Notes: a model not told the origin generated them from the letters alone. A DNA stretch of 46,865 nt from an uncultured Oscillospiraceae bacterium (GCA_900541565.1 UQKB01000015.1:1-46865); one strand, 5' to 3'. Positions 37,614-45,841 are shown, counted from the stretch's first letter. Numbers and translations: made by a program.

Positions 37614-38511
37614 GCTCTAAAACCCCTTCATATTCTTCCAGCAAAATGCACGGACGGTAAGAAAGCTTTGCTTTCCGCAGGCCTTCAATCCCCAAATCTT
37701 CTTCCCGGTTGATATATTTGTATTTTGTCAAGGTCTGGGCAAAAAAATGGTTGATCGCCGCATACAGACCTTCATAGCCGGACAACGCCTTTTCAAAATG
37801 CACAACGAACACTTCATCATTCAGGCGCTCGCCGGCGGTCATCGCCACGGGCGCGCCGTCAATTCGGATCAAGGCGCCCTGAAATCCAAGCGCATCGTAA
37901 TACTTAAACGCTTCGCGGATCGCACAAACCTCGTGGGAAAGCCCATTATCGCGGCCAAGCACATTTTCACTGCACCACTGCTTTGCCACATGCAGCGCAT
38001 CTTCCTTATTTGCCTCTGTGATCGGCTCAAACGTATATGCATACGTGTTTTTAAAGCGGGAAATATGGTTGCGCTTTCCATGATATTTTCTGCCTTTTAA
38101 CTCCGCCAGATCCTGCGAATAATAAATATACTCCGCATAATCGCGGTTGGGTGCAAATACAAATTCCCCGGGAAACAACGCTTCTACCTGCTGCGTCTGC
38201 TGTGCAGTAAGCCCCACTAAAGCCATCTCTTTTTGCGTTTGTTTTGCATACAACAGCATTTGCGTAAGCACTTCTTGTATATCTCCGTCGCCTATGGGAT
38301 ATGCAAAGCGGATTTTTCCCGGTTCGTTTCCGTACGCCCTTAGATAAAACTGCTTATACCGACCAATCCGTATATGGTACATACCACGCCATATGAATGT
38401 AGATCCAAACGGTAGGTCACAGCTAAGAAGCGTTTGTTTTTGGTTTGCCTGCTCCAGCAGGGCGTTTACCCATTGCTGATCTTGTATACACGGTTCTTTG
38501 AATTCCAGCAT
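37555..38511 (-). CDS. DUF2156 protein (lysylphosphatidylglycerol synthase C-terminal-like)
   Basis: 318 residues without membrane helices. The DUF2156 fold is a tandem GNAT-like domain related to the soluble part of MprF. Visible motifs: FGSTFIWRGMYHIRIGRYKQ near the N-terminus, EYIYYSQDLAELKGRKYHGK then RNHISRFKNTY, and IDGAPVAMTAGERLNDEVFV followed by YKYINREEDLGIEGLRKAKL. MprF uses this domain to move Lys or Ala from tRNA to lipid; stand-alone members have no defined substrate. It is directly downstream of tmk (38 bp) and overlaps a second acetyltransferase gene. Confidence 0.85.
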   Translation of the reverse strand: MLEFKEPCIQDQQWVNALLEQANQKQTLLSCDLPFGSTFIWRGMYHIRIGRYKQFYLRAYGNEPGKIRFAYPIGDGDIQEVLTQMLLYAKQTQKEMALVGLTAQQTQQVEALFPGEFVFAPNRDYAEYIYYSQDLAELKGRKYHGKRNHISRFKNTYAYTFEPITEANKEDALHVAKQWCSENVLGRDNGLSHEVCAIREAFKYYDALGFQGALIRIDGAPVAMTAGERLNDEVFVVHFEKALSGYEGLYAAINHFFAQTLTKYKYINREEDLGIEGLRKAKLSYRPCILLEEYEGVLERDRIYAACGRTNGAVQGAV

Positions 38512-38549
38512 AAATTTTCTTGCTTCCTTCTTTTATTACTTAATGATCG

Positions 38550-39218
38550 TCATAAAACCATTTGTACCTTTTGCATAATATCGCTTTCAATTGTCTCTAT
38601 CGCCCGGGGAGCTTCCCCCTGTGCGCAGGGGATCACTTCCCATCCCCATCTTTTTGCAGCATATAAGGCCGACTGCCTGCAGCGTATTAAAAAATCCCTG
38701 TTCTTTTCATGCAGGTCTTTTTTGCTTTCATCCCCACCATAGCGCTGTGTCATCAGCTTTTGCGACACCTGTACCGGCATGTCCAAATACAGCACAAGGT
38801 CCGGTCTGGGAAGCTGCAGCTTACCATATTCATAGTCTTCAACCCAATCCAAAAAAACATCCCAGTTTTCCCGCTGCGTCTTTGTCAACTGATAAACTGC
38901 ATTTGACGTTGTATAACGGTCTGCCAAGATCACTTTTCCGTTATGGTATGCTTCACCCCAAAATTGCCTGTAGCTTGCATAACGGTCCACCGCATAAAAC
39001 GAAGACGCCGCATAGGGGTTTACATCCTGCGGGCGCGTGCCGAATTCCCCATCCAGATACATCTTGACCAGTGCTGAGGACGGGCTTTCATAATTGGGGA
39101 ACGTAACCTGTAAAACCTGTAAACCTGCTTTTTGCAGGTTTTGCAAAAGGCGGCTTGCCTGCGTTGCCTTTCCGCTGCCGTCAAGTCCTTCTATTACAAT
39201 CAGCTTCCCTTTATCCAT
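38550..39218 (-). CDS. tmk: Thymidylate kinase
   Basis: Phosphorylates dTMP to dTDP. 222 residues from ATG at 39218, which follows GGGGAG; the frame extends upstream but without a better start. The P-loop is GLDGSGKATQASRL (about 10-23), the DRY-like motif is ILADRYTTSNAVYQ, and YLDMPVQVSQKLM precedes a LID region with arginines. The first eight bases overlap the end of thyX, so the two consecutive steps of dTTP synthesis are probably coupled in translation. Confidence 0.95.
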   Translation of the reverse strand: MDKGKLIVIEGLDGSGKATQASRLLQNLQKAGLQVLQVTFPNYESPSSALVKMYLDGEFGTRPQDVNPYAASSFYAVDRYASYRQFWGEAYHNGKVILADRYTTSNAVYQLTKTQRENWDVFLDWVEDYEYGKLQLPRPDLVLYLDMPVQVSQKLMTQRYGGDESKKDLHEKNRDFLIRCRQSALYAAKRWGWEVIPCAQGEAPRAIETIESDIMQKVQMVL

Positions 39219-39993
39219 GTTGTTCTCCCCGCAAAGCCGCAAATGCTTCGCGCACCTGTGTTGCCCGGCCACAGGTCATTTTCCCTTCTGTACAGCCGCC
39301 TCTGGTACACGGCGGACCCGCTGTTTTAAAAAGGGCAGGGGCGGCCTGCAGACAGAGCTTGAGCATTTGCATAGCAACGTCTTGTATTTCCCACTGCGCT
39401 CTGTTGCAGCAGCGGTGCGAAAAGAAATTCAGCAAACTTCTTGCATTGAAGGTACAGATCATTTTTGTGCAGCAGGCGTTGGGCAGAACAAAGCGCGCGT
39501 CTTCTATCGCCTGCTTTTCTGCTTTTTTCGCCGCCTGCTTTTCATCCATACCCTGCCGCAGCCATTCTTTCTTATGCGCTTCCTTCAATATGGCCGTCAG
39601 GCTGTCGTAATGGCGCTGGTCTTCCTCCATTGCTTTTAAAAACTCTTCCTTTGCCTGCGGTATATTTTCTATTGCAGGCGGCAGTACAAATTCAAACTGC
39701 GCCTCTTTGACATAGCGCTGGCTCTGTACGCTGTAGGAAGCAATCCTGTGCCGCGTAATCTGCGCCAAAAGTGCGCGCGACACACCTTCAATTCCAAATG
39801 TAAAGCTTGCATGCTCAATAGGGCTTTCATGACCGATTTTTGCAAGCATGTCTACAAATCCTGCCGCTTTTTCCTGATCCAGACCGTCTTTGACCGTTTC
39901 AATATCCGCCGGCGAATAGCACAGCTTTGCAGCACATGCCACCGTTTGCTCCGGCATGGGTGTGTAAGCAATTAACGTTACCTTTGCAGACAT
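39211..39993 (-). CDS. thyX: FAD-dependent thymidylate synthase
   Basis: Makes dTMP from dUMP using methylene-THF and NAD(P)H with FAD, in place of ThyA. 260 residues from ATG at 39993 (GGGGAA upstream). The ThyX motif RHRIASYSVQSQRY (about 75-88) is intact. HESPIEHASFTFGIEGVSRA precedes it, and the C-terminal part includes RSLLNFFSHRCCNRAQWEIQ. The first upstream ATG has no ribosome-binding site. It opens the long co-directional run thyX-tmk-DUF2156-GNAT-DJ-1-MTHFS-mltG-U32. Confidence 0.96.
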   Translation of the reverse strand: MSAKVTLIAYTPMPEQTVACAAKLCYSPADIETVKDGLDQEKAAGFVDMLAKIGHESPIEHASFTFGIEGVSRALLAQITRHRIASYSVQSQRYVKEAQFEFVLPPAIENIPQAKEEFLKAMEEDQRHYDSLTAILKEAHKKEWLRQGMDEKQAAKKAEKQAIEDARFVLPNACCTKMICTFNARSLLNFFSHRCCNRAQWEIQDVAMQMLKLCLQAAPALFKTAGPPCTRGGCTEGKMTCGRATQVREAFAALRGEQHG

Positions 39994-40082
39994 CGTTATT
40001 CCCCTTTTCCCGCTTATCATTATTTCTTTACACATACAGGCTAATTATAACAGAATTTTTTCTTTTCTACAATACAGGACAA

Positions 40083-40131
40083 GAAAAAACAAAAACACCG
40101 CCGGCGGGCAGTGTTGCCCGCCGGCGGTGTT
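40083..40131 (-). terminator. Strong terminator after the endolysin gene
   Basis: Perfect 17-bp GC-rich arms (40094-40110 and 40115-40131) with a GTGT loop, followed on the minus strand by a T-rich run (40083-40095). It separates the phage-type endolysin from the housekeeping thyX run. Confidence 0.92.
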
Positions 40132-40167
40132 CTTCTGTAAAATCATTAAAATAGTAAACGTATATTT

Positions 40168-41097
40168 TTAAGAAACGGTATATTGCAGATCAATCCAGCC
40201 GGTTACCTGTCCGGCCTTCCCAATGTTTTCCTGGCTGTTGGTAATGCGTACCCTTCCGCTTACCACGTCGTTGTCCCAACGGTAATACGTGCCGCTTACC
40301 GTTGTTGATTTTTCTTTTGCCGTGGCGCTTATATACAGCGGAACGTCCTTTAGCGTCAGCTTACCTGAAGCAGAGGACGCAGGCGTGTAAATTTTCGCTC
40401 CTTTTCCGTCAAATACATAATAGCCCGGATTTTTGTCCGCCATTGCCTTGGCGTAATCTAAAACGGAAAAAGCGCCAATCTGGCTTTTTACATCTGCCCA
40501 GCTTTTTCTGACCCTGTACAAATTGTCGGTGATGGTTCCACCGCCCGAGCTGCCACCGGAACCTTCCGGCAAATAGGCGACATCGTACAAGTTACATACG
40601 CCTTTTGCAATGGCTTCCCCAATTTTTTCTGTATTGTTAATAATCCACTGCGCCCCTGTTACCGTGTCGTGGAACTCCACTTCCGTATAGGTAGCCGTCG
40701 CGACAGTTGCGTTGAGTTCATAAAGCTCCGGATTGCTGCGAAGTGTATAATCCGGACCGGGGCTGATCGGTCCCACTGCGTTTAAAATACACTCCCCTGC
40801 TTTTACGTTGTCTGCACCCATACTGTAAAGCATAACCAGCGTGCCGCCGGTCACCTTCCCGTTATATGCGTTCGTATGGATCGGTATATGCAGGTCTGCA
40901 CCCCAGCTGTTGCTTTGTTCAACCGTTGTATACATCGATTGCCCCTGCGGTGCCTTTTTTACAGAAAACCCACAGCGTTCCAACGCTTTTTTTGCCGCCT
41001 CTGCAATTTTGTTGCATTGAACCATTTCGTTTGTATTGCCTGTAGCATACGTGTTGTTATTTTGATTGGACGGACTTAAATAAATTTTTTTTGCCAT
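40168..41097 (-). CDS. Phage-type N-acetylmuramoyl-L-alanine amidase (endolysin)
   Basis: 309 residues without a signal peptide. The N-terminal Amidase_3 domain (1-180) starts KKIYLSPSNQNNNTYATGNT, with DLHIPIHTNAYNG carrying the second zinc His and EVEFHDTVTGAQWIINN the catalytic Glu/His. A Gly/Ser linker (GSGGSSGGGT, about 198-207) leads to two small C-terminal domains, one SPOR/cell-wall-binding-like (VRKSWADVKSQIGAF) and one beta-rich. This architecture, a cytoplasmic amidase with a linker and wall-binding tail, is typical of endolysins from prophages of gut Clostridia. The nearest holin is 5.2 kb away at 46278, separated by the CRISPR/antitoxin region. Confidence 0.88.
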   Translation of the reverse strand: MAKKIYLSPSNQNNNTYATGNTNEMVQCNKIAEAAKKALERCGFSVKKAPQGQSMYTTVEQSNSWGADLHIPIHTNAYNGKVTGGTLVMLYSMGADNVKAGECILNAVGPISPGPDYTLRSNPELYELNATVATATYTEVEFHDTVTGAQWIINNTEKIGEAIAKGVCNLYDVAYLPEGSGGSSGGGTITDNLYRVRKSWADVKSQIGAFSVLDYAKAMADKNPGYYVFDGKGAKIYTPASSASGKLTLKDVPLYISATAKEKSTTVSGTYYRWDNDVVSGRVRITNSQENIGKAGQVTGWIDLQYTVS

Positions 41098-41680
41098 TCA
41101 AATTTCCCCTTTATTTCTAAATAAATTTTCTTTGCGGCGTTTACCCCGTTTTGGAAGCAACGCCGCGCAGAATTCATATTTTTTACGTATGTATGCTTGC
41201 AGAAAAACGCTCATCCATCCGTTATGCAGCATTTTTGCTGTATCCTAACAATTAAATATGCGGTTGCTGTTTCTTCGTTTATAGACCGGAACAAACGCTC
41301 CCCTTGCCATAAGGCTTTCATCGTGTTCCTTATAACGGCGACCCAGGCTTTTGCCAAAGTTTAGAGGATTGTCCGCAAAATATGCTCTTGTAAACGGTTT
41401 TACGCCGCTATACCTTTCTTACATTGAAAAGCGGCTTGTTTGGCGGCCGGCTACATGCTGTCCACCATTATCCTATGCAAAAGCGCTGAAAATTGTGCCT
41501 GTTTTTTCATGCCGACAGCCTGTTTTCCCTTTCAATACAAAAGCATAAAAAAGGCTTTTTGACCACAAGCGGTCCACTTTTGACCCTATATAAAAGTTTC
41601 TTTTCATGCGCTTGCTTTTCTTATCATCTTTAACCGCATGCAGACATAAAAATATAGGGAACGATAAAGGGGGCGTTACT
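41098..41680. other. Intergenic region upstream of the endolysin and ferritin-like genes
   Basis: These 583 bp hold no frame with a ribosome-binding site. I see an 8-bp inverted repeat GCGGCGTT/AACGCCGC (41134-41141 and 41159-41166), a TTTATTTCTAAATAAA palindrome near 41110, and an AAAGGGGG ribosome-binding site at the right end. No promoter with both boxes convinced me. Confidence 0.5.
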
Positions 41681-42190
41681 TTGAAAAACATGATCTATTG
41701 TTCCGACCTGGCATACCCGCCCATATGTGTAGCAGGGAAAAACCGCATTTATGCGCAGGCTATGCTCAGTAATATGGGGGGAAGCAATTCGGAAATATCC
41801 GCTGTCAGCCTTTATTTTTATAATTCGCTTGTAGCGTGCGCTTACAAGGACATTGCAGAAATTTTCCATCATATCAGCATTGTAGAAATGCACCACCTTG
41901 AGATATTTGGAAAACTTGCAAAGCAACTTGGCGCAGACCCGCGCCTTTGGTCACAGATCAACCGCAGAATGGTTTACTGGACCCCACAATACAACAACTA
42001 TCCTACGCAGCTTCGCATGCTGTTGATGAACGCGCTGTACGGAGAGCAAAAGGCCGTTGAAAAATACACAACGCAGGCGCGCAGGATCAAAGATGAAAAT
42101 ATTGTGGAAAATTTAAAGCGAATCATTGCAGATGAGGAAATTCACATCGATATTTTTAAAGAGCTTTTATCCTGCGACAAGTTTGTTTAA
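41681..42190 (+). CDS. Ferritin-like di-iron protein
   Basis: 169 residues. The start is TTG at 41681, seven bases after GGGGGC; the next in-frame ATG (41690) is spaced too far. A four-helix ferritin-like fold is suggested by paired motifs: Glu38, Glu69-x-x-His72 (IVEMHHLEIFG), Glu122 (MNALYGEQKAVEKY) and Glu152-x-x-His155 (IADEEIHIDIFKEL), which give a complete di-metal site. It resembles short rubrerythrin/Mn-catalase-like proteins of Clostridia used against peroxide or for iron handling. No rubredoxin domain is attached. It converges on a shared terminator with the next gene. Confidence 0.8.
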   Translation: MKNMIYCSDLAYPPICVAGKNRIYAQAMLSNMGGSNSEISAVSLYFYNSLVACAYKDIAEIFHHISIVEMHHLEIFGKLAKQLGADPRLWSQINRRMVYWTPQYNNYPTQLRMLLMNALYGEQKAVEKYTTQARRIKDENIVENLKRIIADEEIHIDIFKELLSCDKFV

Positions 42191-42205
42191 TTTTTAAACC
42201 ACTGC

Positions 42206-42247
42206 AAAAACCGTCCGTAAAGCAAGAATGCTATGCGGACGGTTTTT
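42206..42247. terminator. Bidirectional terminator, ferritin-like gene/Cys-rich protein gene
   Basis: Twelve-bp arms AAAAACCGTCCG (42206-42217) and CGGACGGTTTTT (42236-42247) with A/T runs at both ends. Confidence 0.9.
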
Positions 42248-42255
42248 GACAAAAT

Positions 42256-42918
42256 TTATACTTTGGGTTTGCAGCAGCAGTTTTCTCCGCCGATATCCGT
42301 TACCTTCGGGGGAAAAAACTCGTCTGTCGGGAAATCCAGCCGGCTGAACATCTCGCACGGGCTGTCTGATGAAGTGGTGCATTCTTTTTCCGGAATGCAG
42401 AAATCATATGTGGGTACAAGCATTTGTACATTGCGCTCAATCTGGACAATCGTAAAGATCCCAATCGTAACAAATACGTCTTTTTCGCCCTTTGCTCCCA
42501 GTTCTCCGCCGTAGCGGTTTGCAATGCACTCCGGTACCCTGCAGCAGGGGATGCACGGTTCTCTGCGCGTGCAAAGCTTTGCGGAAAGCCCTATGGGCTT
42601 TGCTACCTGTACGCTTGCTTTGGGCAAATTCTTGACCGGCGCGTTGGGTATGTCTGGATCGTCCAGCTTAAAGTCCGAGCTGAAGATCTTCACGTTCCCC
42701 TCGCTGCCGTAAAGGATCACTTTTTTATTAAAGATACTTAACCCCTTTACGTTTACAGGCATTGCCGCCGGCGCCATAAAAACATCCAGCTCCACATCGA
42801 AGAAAAACGTCATATCAACAGAATAAAAGCCCTTATGGAAGGGTACCGGCTCCAAATCGATATAGACCGTCATAACGTCTACGTCCCGGATCCTTACGTT
42901 GCTGGCCTTGTCAATCAT
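42256..42918 (-). CDS. Conserved hypothetical Cys-rich protein, start uncertain (possibly 5' truncated)
   Basis: 220 residues from ATG at 42918. It belongs to a protein type I have seen widely in clostridial genomes but cannot name, with the patterns NVRIRDVDVMTVYIDLEPVP, GFYSVDMTFFFDVELDVFMA, KKVILYGSEGNVKIFSSDFK, Cys-rich CTRREPCIPCCRVPECIANR and a tail FPTDEFFPPKVTDIGGENCC. There are about 12 cysteines. The ATG lacks a ribosome-binding site. The frame continues upstream for 19 codons (LEDLKVIFCESAQC) without any start codon, to TAA at about 42977, just before the terminal palindrome of the CRISPR array. The native start may have been lost when the array came to lie here. Confidence 0.7.
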   Translation of the reverse strand: MIDKASNVRIRDVDVMTVYIDLEPVPFHKGFYSVDMTFFFDVELDVFMAPAAMPVNVKGLSIFNKKVILYGSEGNVKIFSSDFKLDDPDIPNAPVKNLPKASVQVAKPIGLSAKLCTRREPCIPCCRVPECIANRYGGELGAKGEKDVFVTIGIFTIVQIERNVQMLVPTYDFCIPEKECTTSSDSPCEMFSRLDFPTDEFFPPKVTDIGGENCCCKPKV

Positions 42919-42998
42919 ACACTGCGCCGATTCACAGAATATAACCTTCAGGTCTTCTAAACAATCTTTATCATAAAATTATGCAAGATAGAAGACCC

Positions 42999-43030
42999 AG
43001 ACAGCACTCTCCATGCGGAGAGTGCTGTCT
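42999..43030. repeat. Palindromic relic of a CRISPR repeat at the distal array end
   Basis: Fourteen-bp perfect arms (AGACAGCACTCTCC and its complement) around ATGC. The central 16 bases (CTCTCCATGCGGAGAG) equal the stem of the array repeat; the flanks do not. It marks the trailer end of the array. No U-tract follows. Confidence 0.75.
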
Positions 43031-43052
43031 GATTGTAAATAAGCAAAACTAA

Positions 43053-44103
43053 ATTTCTACCCACACTCTCCATGCGGAGAGCGACTTTTAACAAAACCAA
43101 CGAAACAAAAAAGCAGCTGATTTCTACCCACGCTCTCCATGCGGAGAGCGACGTAACAGCAGATGGATTAACCAGCGAGGTATCAAAATTTCTACCCACG
43201 CTCTCCATGCGGAGAGCGACTCCCTCATACCGCCAAAGTGCGGATTCTCAGGATTTCTACCCACGCTCTCCATGCGGAGAGCGACGACGGCGTACACATT
43301 TTGCTCGGTGGAATGCGAGCTGATTTCTACCCACGCTCTCCATGCGGAGAGCGACTAATTAATCGGCATCAGATAAATTTGGAGTAGGGTATTTCTACCC
43401 ACGCTCTCCATGCGGAGAGCGACGGGAAAATAGATGAGGTCTTAAAAGTTAAACGTGCAATTTCTACCCACGCTCTCCATGCGGAGAGCGACGCAAAAGC
43501 TCCCTCTATTACTACAACGCCGAAGCGGTATTTCTACCCACGCTCTCCATGCGGAGAGCGACGCTAAGTTAAAATCTATTAAGCCAAGGCATGGATATAT
43601 TTCTACCCACGCTCTCCATGCGGAGAGCGACTGAGTACATGGGCATACCAAACGGTACGGGTGGATTTCTACCCACGCTCTCCATGCGGAGAGCGACTGC
43701 ATTATGTTTTTCCACGACCTTTTCCGCAATATTTCTACCCACGCTCTCCATGCGGAGAGCGACACTATGAATTTGTTTTAGATGACTTTCTTTCTATGAT
43801 TTCTACCCACGCTCTCCATGCGGAGAGCGACGGGAGCGTGGCTAACAGCTCCCGACTACCTACATTTATTTCTACCCACGCTCTCCATGCGGAGAGCGAC
43901 AACACCGGCAGAAACCTACCAAATGGAGTACATCATTTCTACCCACGCTCTCCATGCGGAGAGCGACTACAAAACAAGCCTATCTGGAACAGGTGTGTTG
44001 GGATTTCTACCCACGCTCTCCATGCGGAGAGCGACTTTATGCACCAATACAACATCGATTTGCATAAAATATTTCTACCCACGCTCTCCATGCGGAGAGC
44101 GAC
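43053..44103 (-). CRISPR. CRISPR array, 16 repeats and 15 spacers, type I-C-like repeat
   Basis: The repeat is 33 bp; read on the minus strand it starts GTCGCTCTCCGCATGGAGAG, continues CGTGGGTAGAAAT, and forms a 7-bp stem. The GTCGC start, the central palindrome and the GAAAT end are the type I-C repeat pattern. Repeats start at 43053, 43120, 43188, 43253, 43323, 43391, 43460, 43530, 43599, 43665, 43731, 43799, 43868, 43935, 44003 and 44071. Fifteen are identical by eye; the first has one change (ACACTC for ACGCTC). The 15 spacers are 32-37 bp and none repeats another. The conserved repeats and leader lie on the right, the degenerate end on the left, so transcription runs leftwards. No cas gene is in the window. 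Confidence 0.98.
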
Positions 44104-44501
44104 AGCAAAAGACAACAAAAACACATACAAAATCTACAGCCAATTTGTAAAAACGCAAAATCACTGCGGTTTATGCCCGCTTATCTTACCTCACACAGCC
44201 TTTAAATAGATAGCGTTTGTCTAAAAGGCCGGTGCGAAGCTGCCAGCAATTGTATGTTTGCTTGTCGTTCGCACTAGTTTTTCACTGTAAAAGTGTATTT
44301 TTTACAAAATAAATTGTAATCTTTGGTAAAATATACATTGGCACCACTCTCTTTCCCTTTCTCTACCAAAATAACACTTTTCTGCAGCGCTGTATATAAT
44401 TTTGTGAAAACTGGTATAAACAGTGTGTAAATTGGTAATAAAAACTAATCGCTAAAGAAACTCCGTAACAATCACCATTGCTACGGAGAGATAAAATAAT
44501 A
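44104..44501 (-). other. CRISPR leader and intergenic region to the membrane-effector gene
   Basis: These 398 bp lie upstream of the first repeat on the minus strand. The 50 bases nearest the array are T/G-rich (leader-like). Further right is a 7-bp inverted pair GTGCGAA/TTCGCAC (about 44233-44239 and 44269-44275). Between 44321 and 44440 the pentamer TGGTA or its complement occurs four times in an AT-rich tract. No complete promoter was found. Confidence 0.55.
44450..44488 (-). terminator. Terminator after the membrane-effector gene
   Basis: Arms CTCCGTAACAAT (44461-44472) and ATTGCTACGGAG (44477-44488), one mismatch, CACC loop, then TTTCTTTAGCG on the minus strand. It would separate the two-gene cassette from the CRISPR leader. 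Confidence 0.7.
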
Positions 44502-45350
44502 TTAAATTTTTACCATATACTTTAAAACAAAAACACATATAATAGAAAATATGGTTATTATATTGTACCAAAATACCAGCGGATATTTTCGTTTTAATCG
44601 TGCAATAGCAAATTTGCACTTGGAACAATCAAAACAAGACTCATTTGCGCATTGAGTTGATACAGAAAATCCTGATACCTTAGATATGCAATACATTAAT
44701 AGAAAAACCACATTAAATAAAACAAAACCTACTATCAATATAATTAAGGCAATTTTATAAATTGGTGAATTAATATCACTTATTGCTGCTATTAATAAAT
44801 CACTTCCTGTCGCAAAACCTATTACCAAACCGGAAAATATACCTAATATGGTTATTGCGTGAGCATTTGCATTATTAATTTTCTTTTCAAAATTTTTTAC
44901 TTTTTTCTTATATTCACCGATTAGCTCATTATTCTTTGCTATCTTTTCTGATGTTTGATCGCCTATATATTTAATTTTATCCATTCTAGACAGCCTTAAT
45001 GTTTCTAAAGATATATGGTCTGATAATTTTAGAATCTTTTTTTGTAATTCTTGCTTAATTTGATTTTGCTTTAACCTTCTTTCTGATTCGTCTAAAATTT
45101 TAAGCATAGTTTCATTCAATTCATCTCGTTGATCTAGCAACAGCTCATTTTCTAAAAAACAAGAGATTTCAAAATATGAATGTCTATATTTATTATCTTT
45201 ATAAACAATTTCTAACACATGAAATATGTCGCTATATATAGAGGTATCGTTTTGTTCAATTTTTGCAATAACCGAATATTCAGAAATAGCTTGAAGAAAT
45301 TCTGTAACATCAATATCTGTTCTCTCTTTTAATTTTTCTAATGTATCCAT
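44502..45350 (-). CDS. Candidate membrane toxin/effector: coiled coil, three membrane helices, Cys4 motif
   Basis: 282 residues of no family I recognise. The N-terminal part (1-80) is alpha-helical and acidic. Residues about 85-160 form a highly charged coiled coil (KQNQIKQELQKKILKL, IGEYKKKVKNFEKKINN). Three hydrophobic helices follow at about 165-187, 198-221 and 258-280. Between the last two lies C234-x4-C239-x2-C242-x2-C245, a metal-knuckle spacing. The ATG (45348-45350) overlaps the stop of the Panacea antitoxin gene as TAATG and has AGGAG upstream, so translation is coupled. Panacea antitoxins neutralise many unrelated toxins, some of them membrane-depolarising. A membrane-active toxin is therefore inferred from context and topology, not from homology. 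The gene is clearly AT-richer than the core genes. Confidence 0.8.
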   Translation of the reverse strand: MDTLEKLKERTDIDVTEFLQAISEYSVIAKIEQNDTSIYSDIFHVLEIVYKDNKYRHSYFEISCFLENELLLDQRDELNETMLKILDESERRLKQNQIKQELQKKILKLSDHISLETLRLSRMDKIKYIGDQTSEKIAKNNELIGEYKKKVKNFEKKINNANAHAITILGIFSGLVIGFATGSDLLIAAISDINSPIYKIALIILIVGFVLFNVVFLLMYCISKVSGFSVSTQCANESCFDCSKCKFAIARLKRKYPLVFWYNIITIFSIICVFVLKYMVKI

Positions 45351-45799
45351 TAAATTTTATCTCCTATATTTAATGGATCATAGTTTCTAAAAAAGCTATT
45401 TATGGACTGTATAGATATTTCTTGACCCGTTACCGTTGATTTCCAAGGCATCTCATTATGTGTTTTTTCTACAAGTTTTGAAGCAGATTCATAGTATGTT
45501 TTCTCAAGAATGGCATTAATTATTTTTTTATCCGTTTCAGTTATACCGTTTATATCCGTTGAAATTGTTGTTGTAGTTATGGGTCTTGCCCCATTGTCAC
45601 TATATTCAAAATATGCTTCTTTAACAACTGGCCCATAAGGCCAATTAAATATGGAAGAAGCAAACGCAGCACGATGATATTTTTTCAAAAAATATCCTTG
45701 TACATAATACAAAATTTTCTGTAACTTTAAATTAGTAATTTGTATTTCCTTTTCCTGGAACTTTCCTATTATATATCTTGATAAGTTCTTTACATCCAT
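45350..45799 (-). CDS. Panacea (DUF4065/SocA-like) antitoxin
   Basis: 149 residues from ATG at 45799, seven bases after AGAGGA; earlier in-frame ATGs lack a ribosome-binding site. The DUF4065 signature is complete: ITNLKLQKILYYVQGYFL (about 21-38), FNWPYGPVVKEAYFEYSDNG (about 51-70), a variable middle, and ILEKTYYESASKLVEKTHNE then PWKSTVTGQEISIQSINSFF. The Panacea domain is a widespread antitoxin module that neutralises structurally unrelated toxins and often lies upstream of its toxin gene, as here. The stand-alone, single-domain form without a DNA-binding part means autoregulation is not obvious. It is AT-rich like its partner, which suggests acquisition as a unit. Confidence 0.92.
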   Translation of the reverse strand: MDVKNLSRYIIGKFQEKEIQITNLKLQKILYYVQGYFLKKYHRAAFASSIFNWPYGPVVKEAYFEYSDNGARPITTTTISTDINGITETDKKIINAILEKTYYESASKLVEKTHNEMPWKSTVTGQEISIQSINSFFRNYDPLNIGDKI

Positions 45800-45832
45800 A
45801 TTTACATCCTCTTCCATACTTTCTTCAACTGC

Positions 45833-45841
45833 ATTATAGCA
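45833..45841 (-). promoter_or_regulatory. Extended -10 promoter of the Panacea operon
   Basis: TGCTATAAT on the minus strand (TGn plus perfect TATAAT, 45833-45838). The -35 region is poor, consistent with an extended -10 promoter. The start would lie about 27 bases before the antitoxin ATG. Confidence 0.6.

Noticed and set aside
43053..44103. Frames with the repeated peptide MESVGRN or FLPTLSMRRAT
   Set aside because: They are reading artefacts of the CRISPR repeat and have no ribosome-binding sites.
44104..44140. A 16th spacer right of the last repeat
   Set aside because: No further repeat follows and the sequence is T/G-rich on the transcribed strand, which fits the leader.
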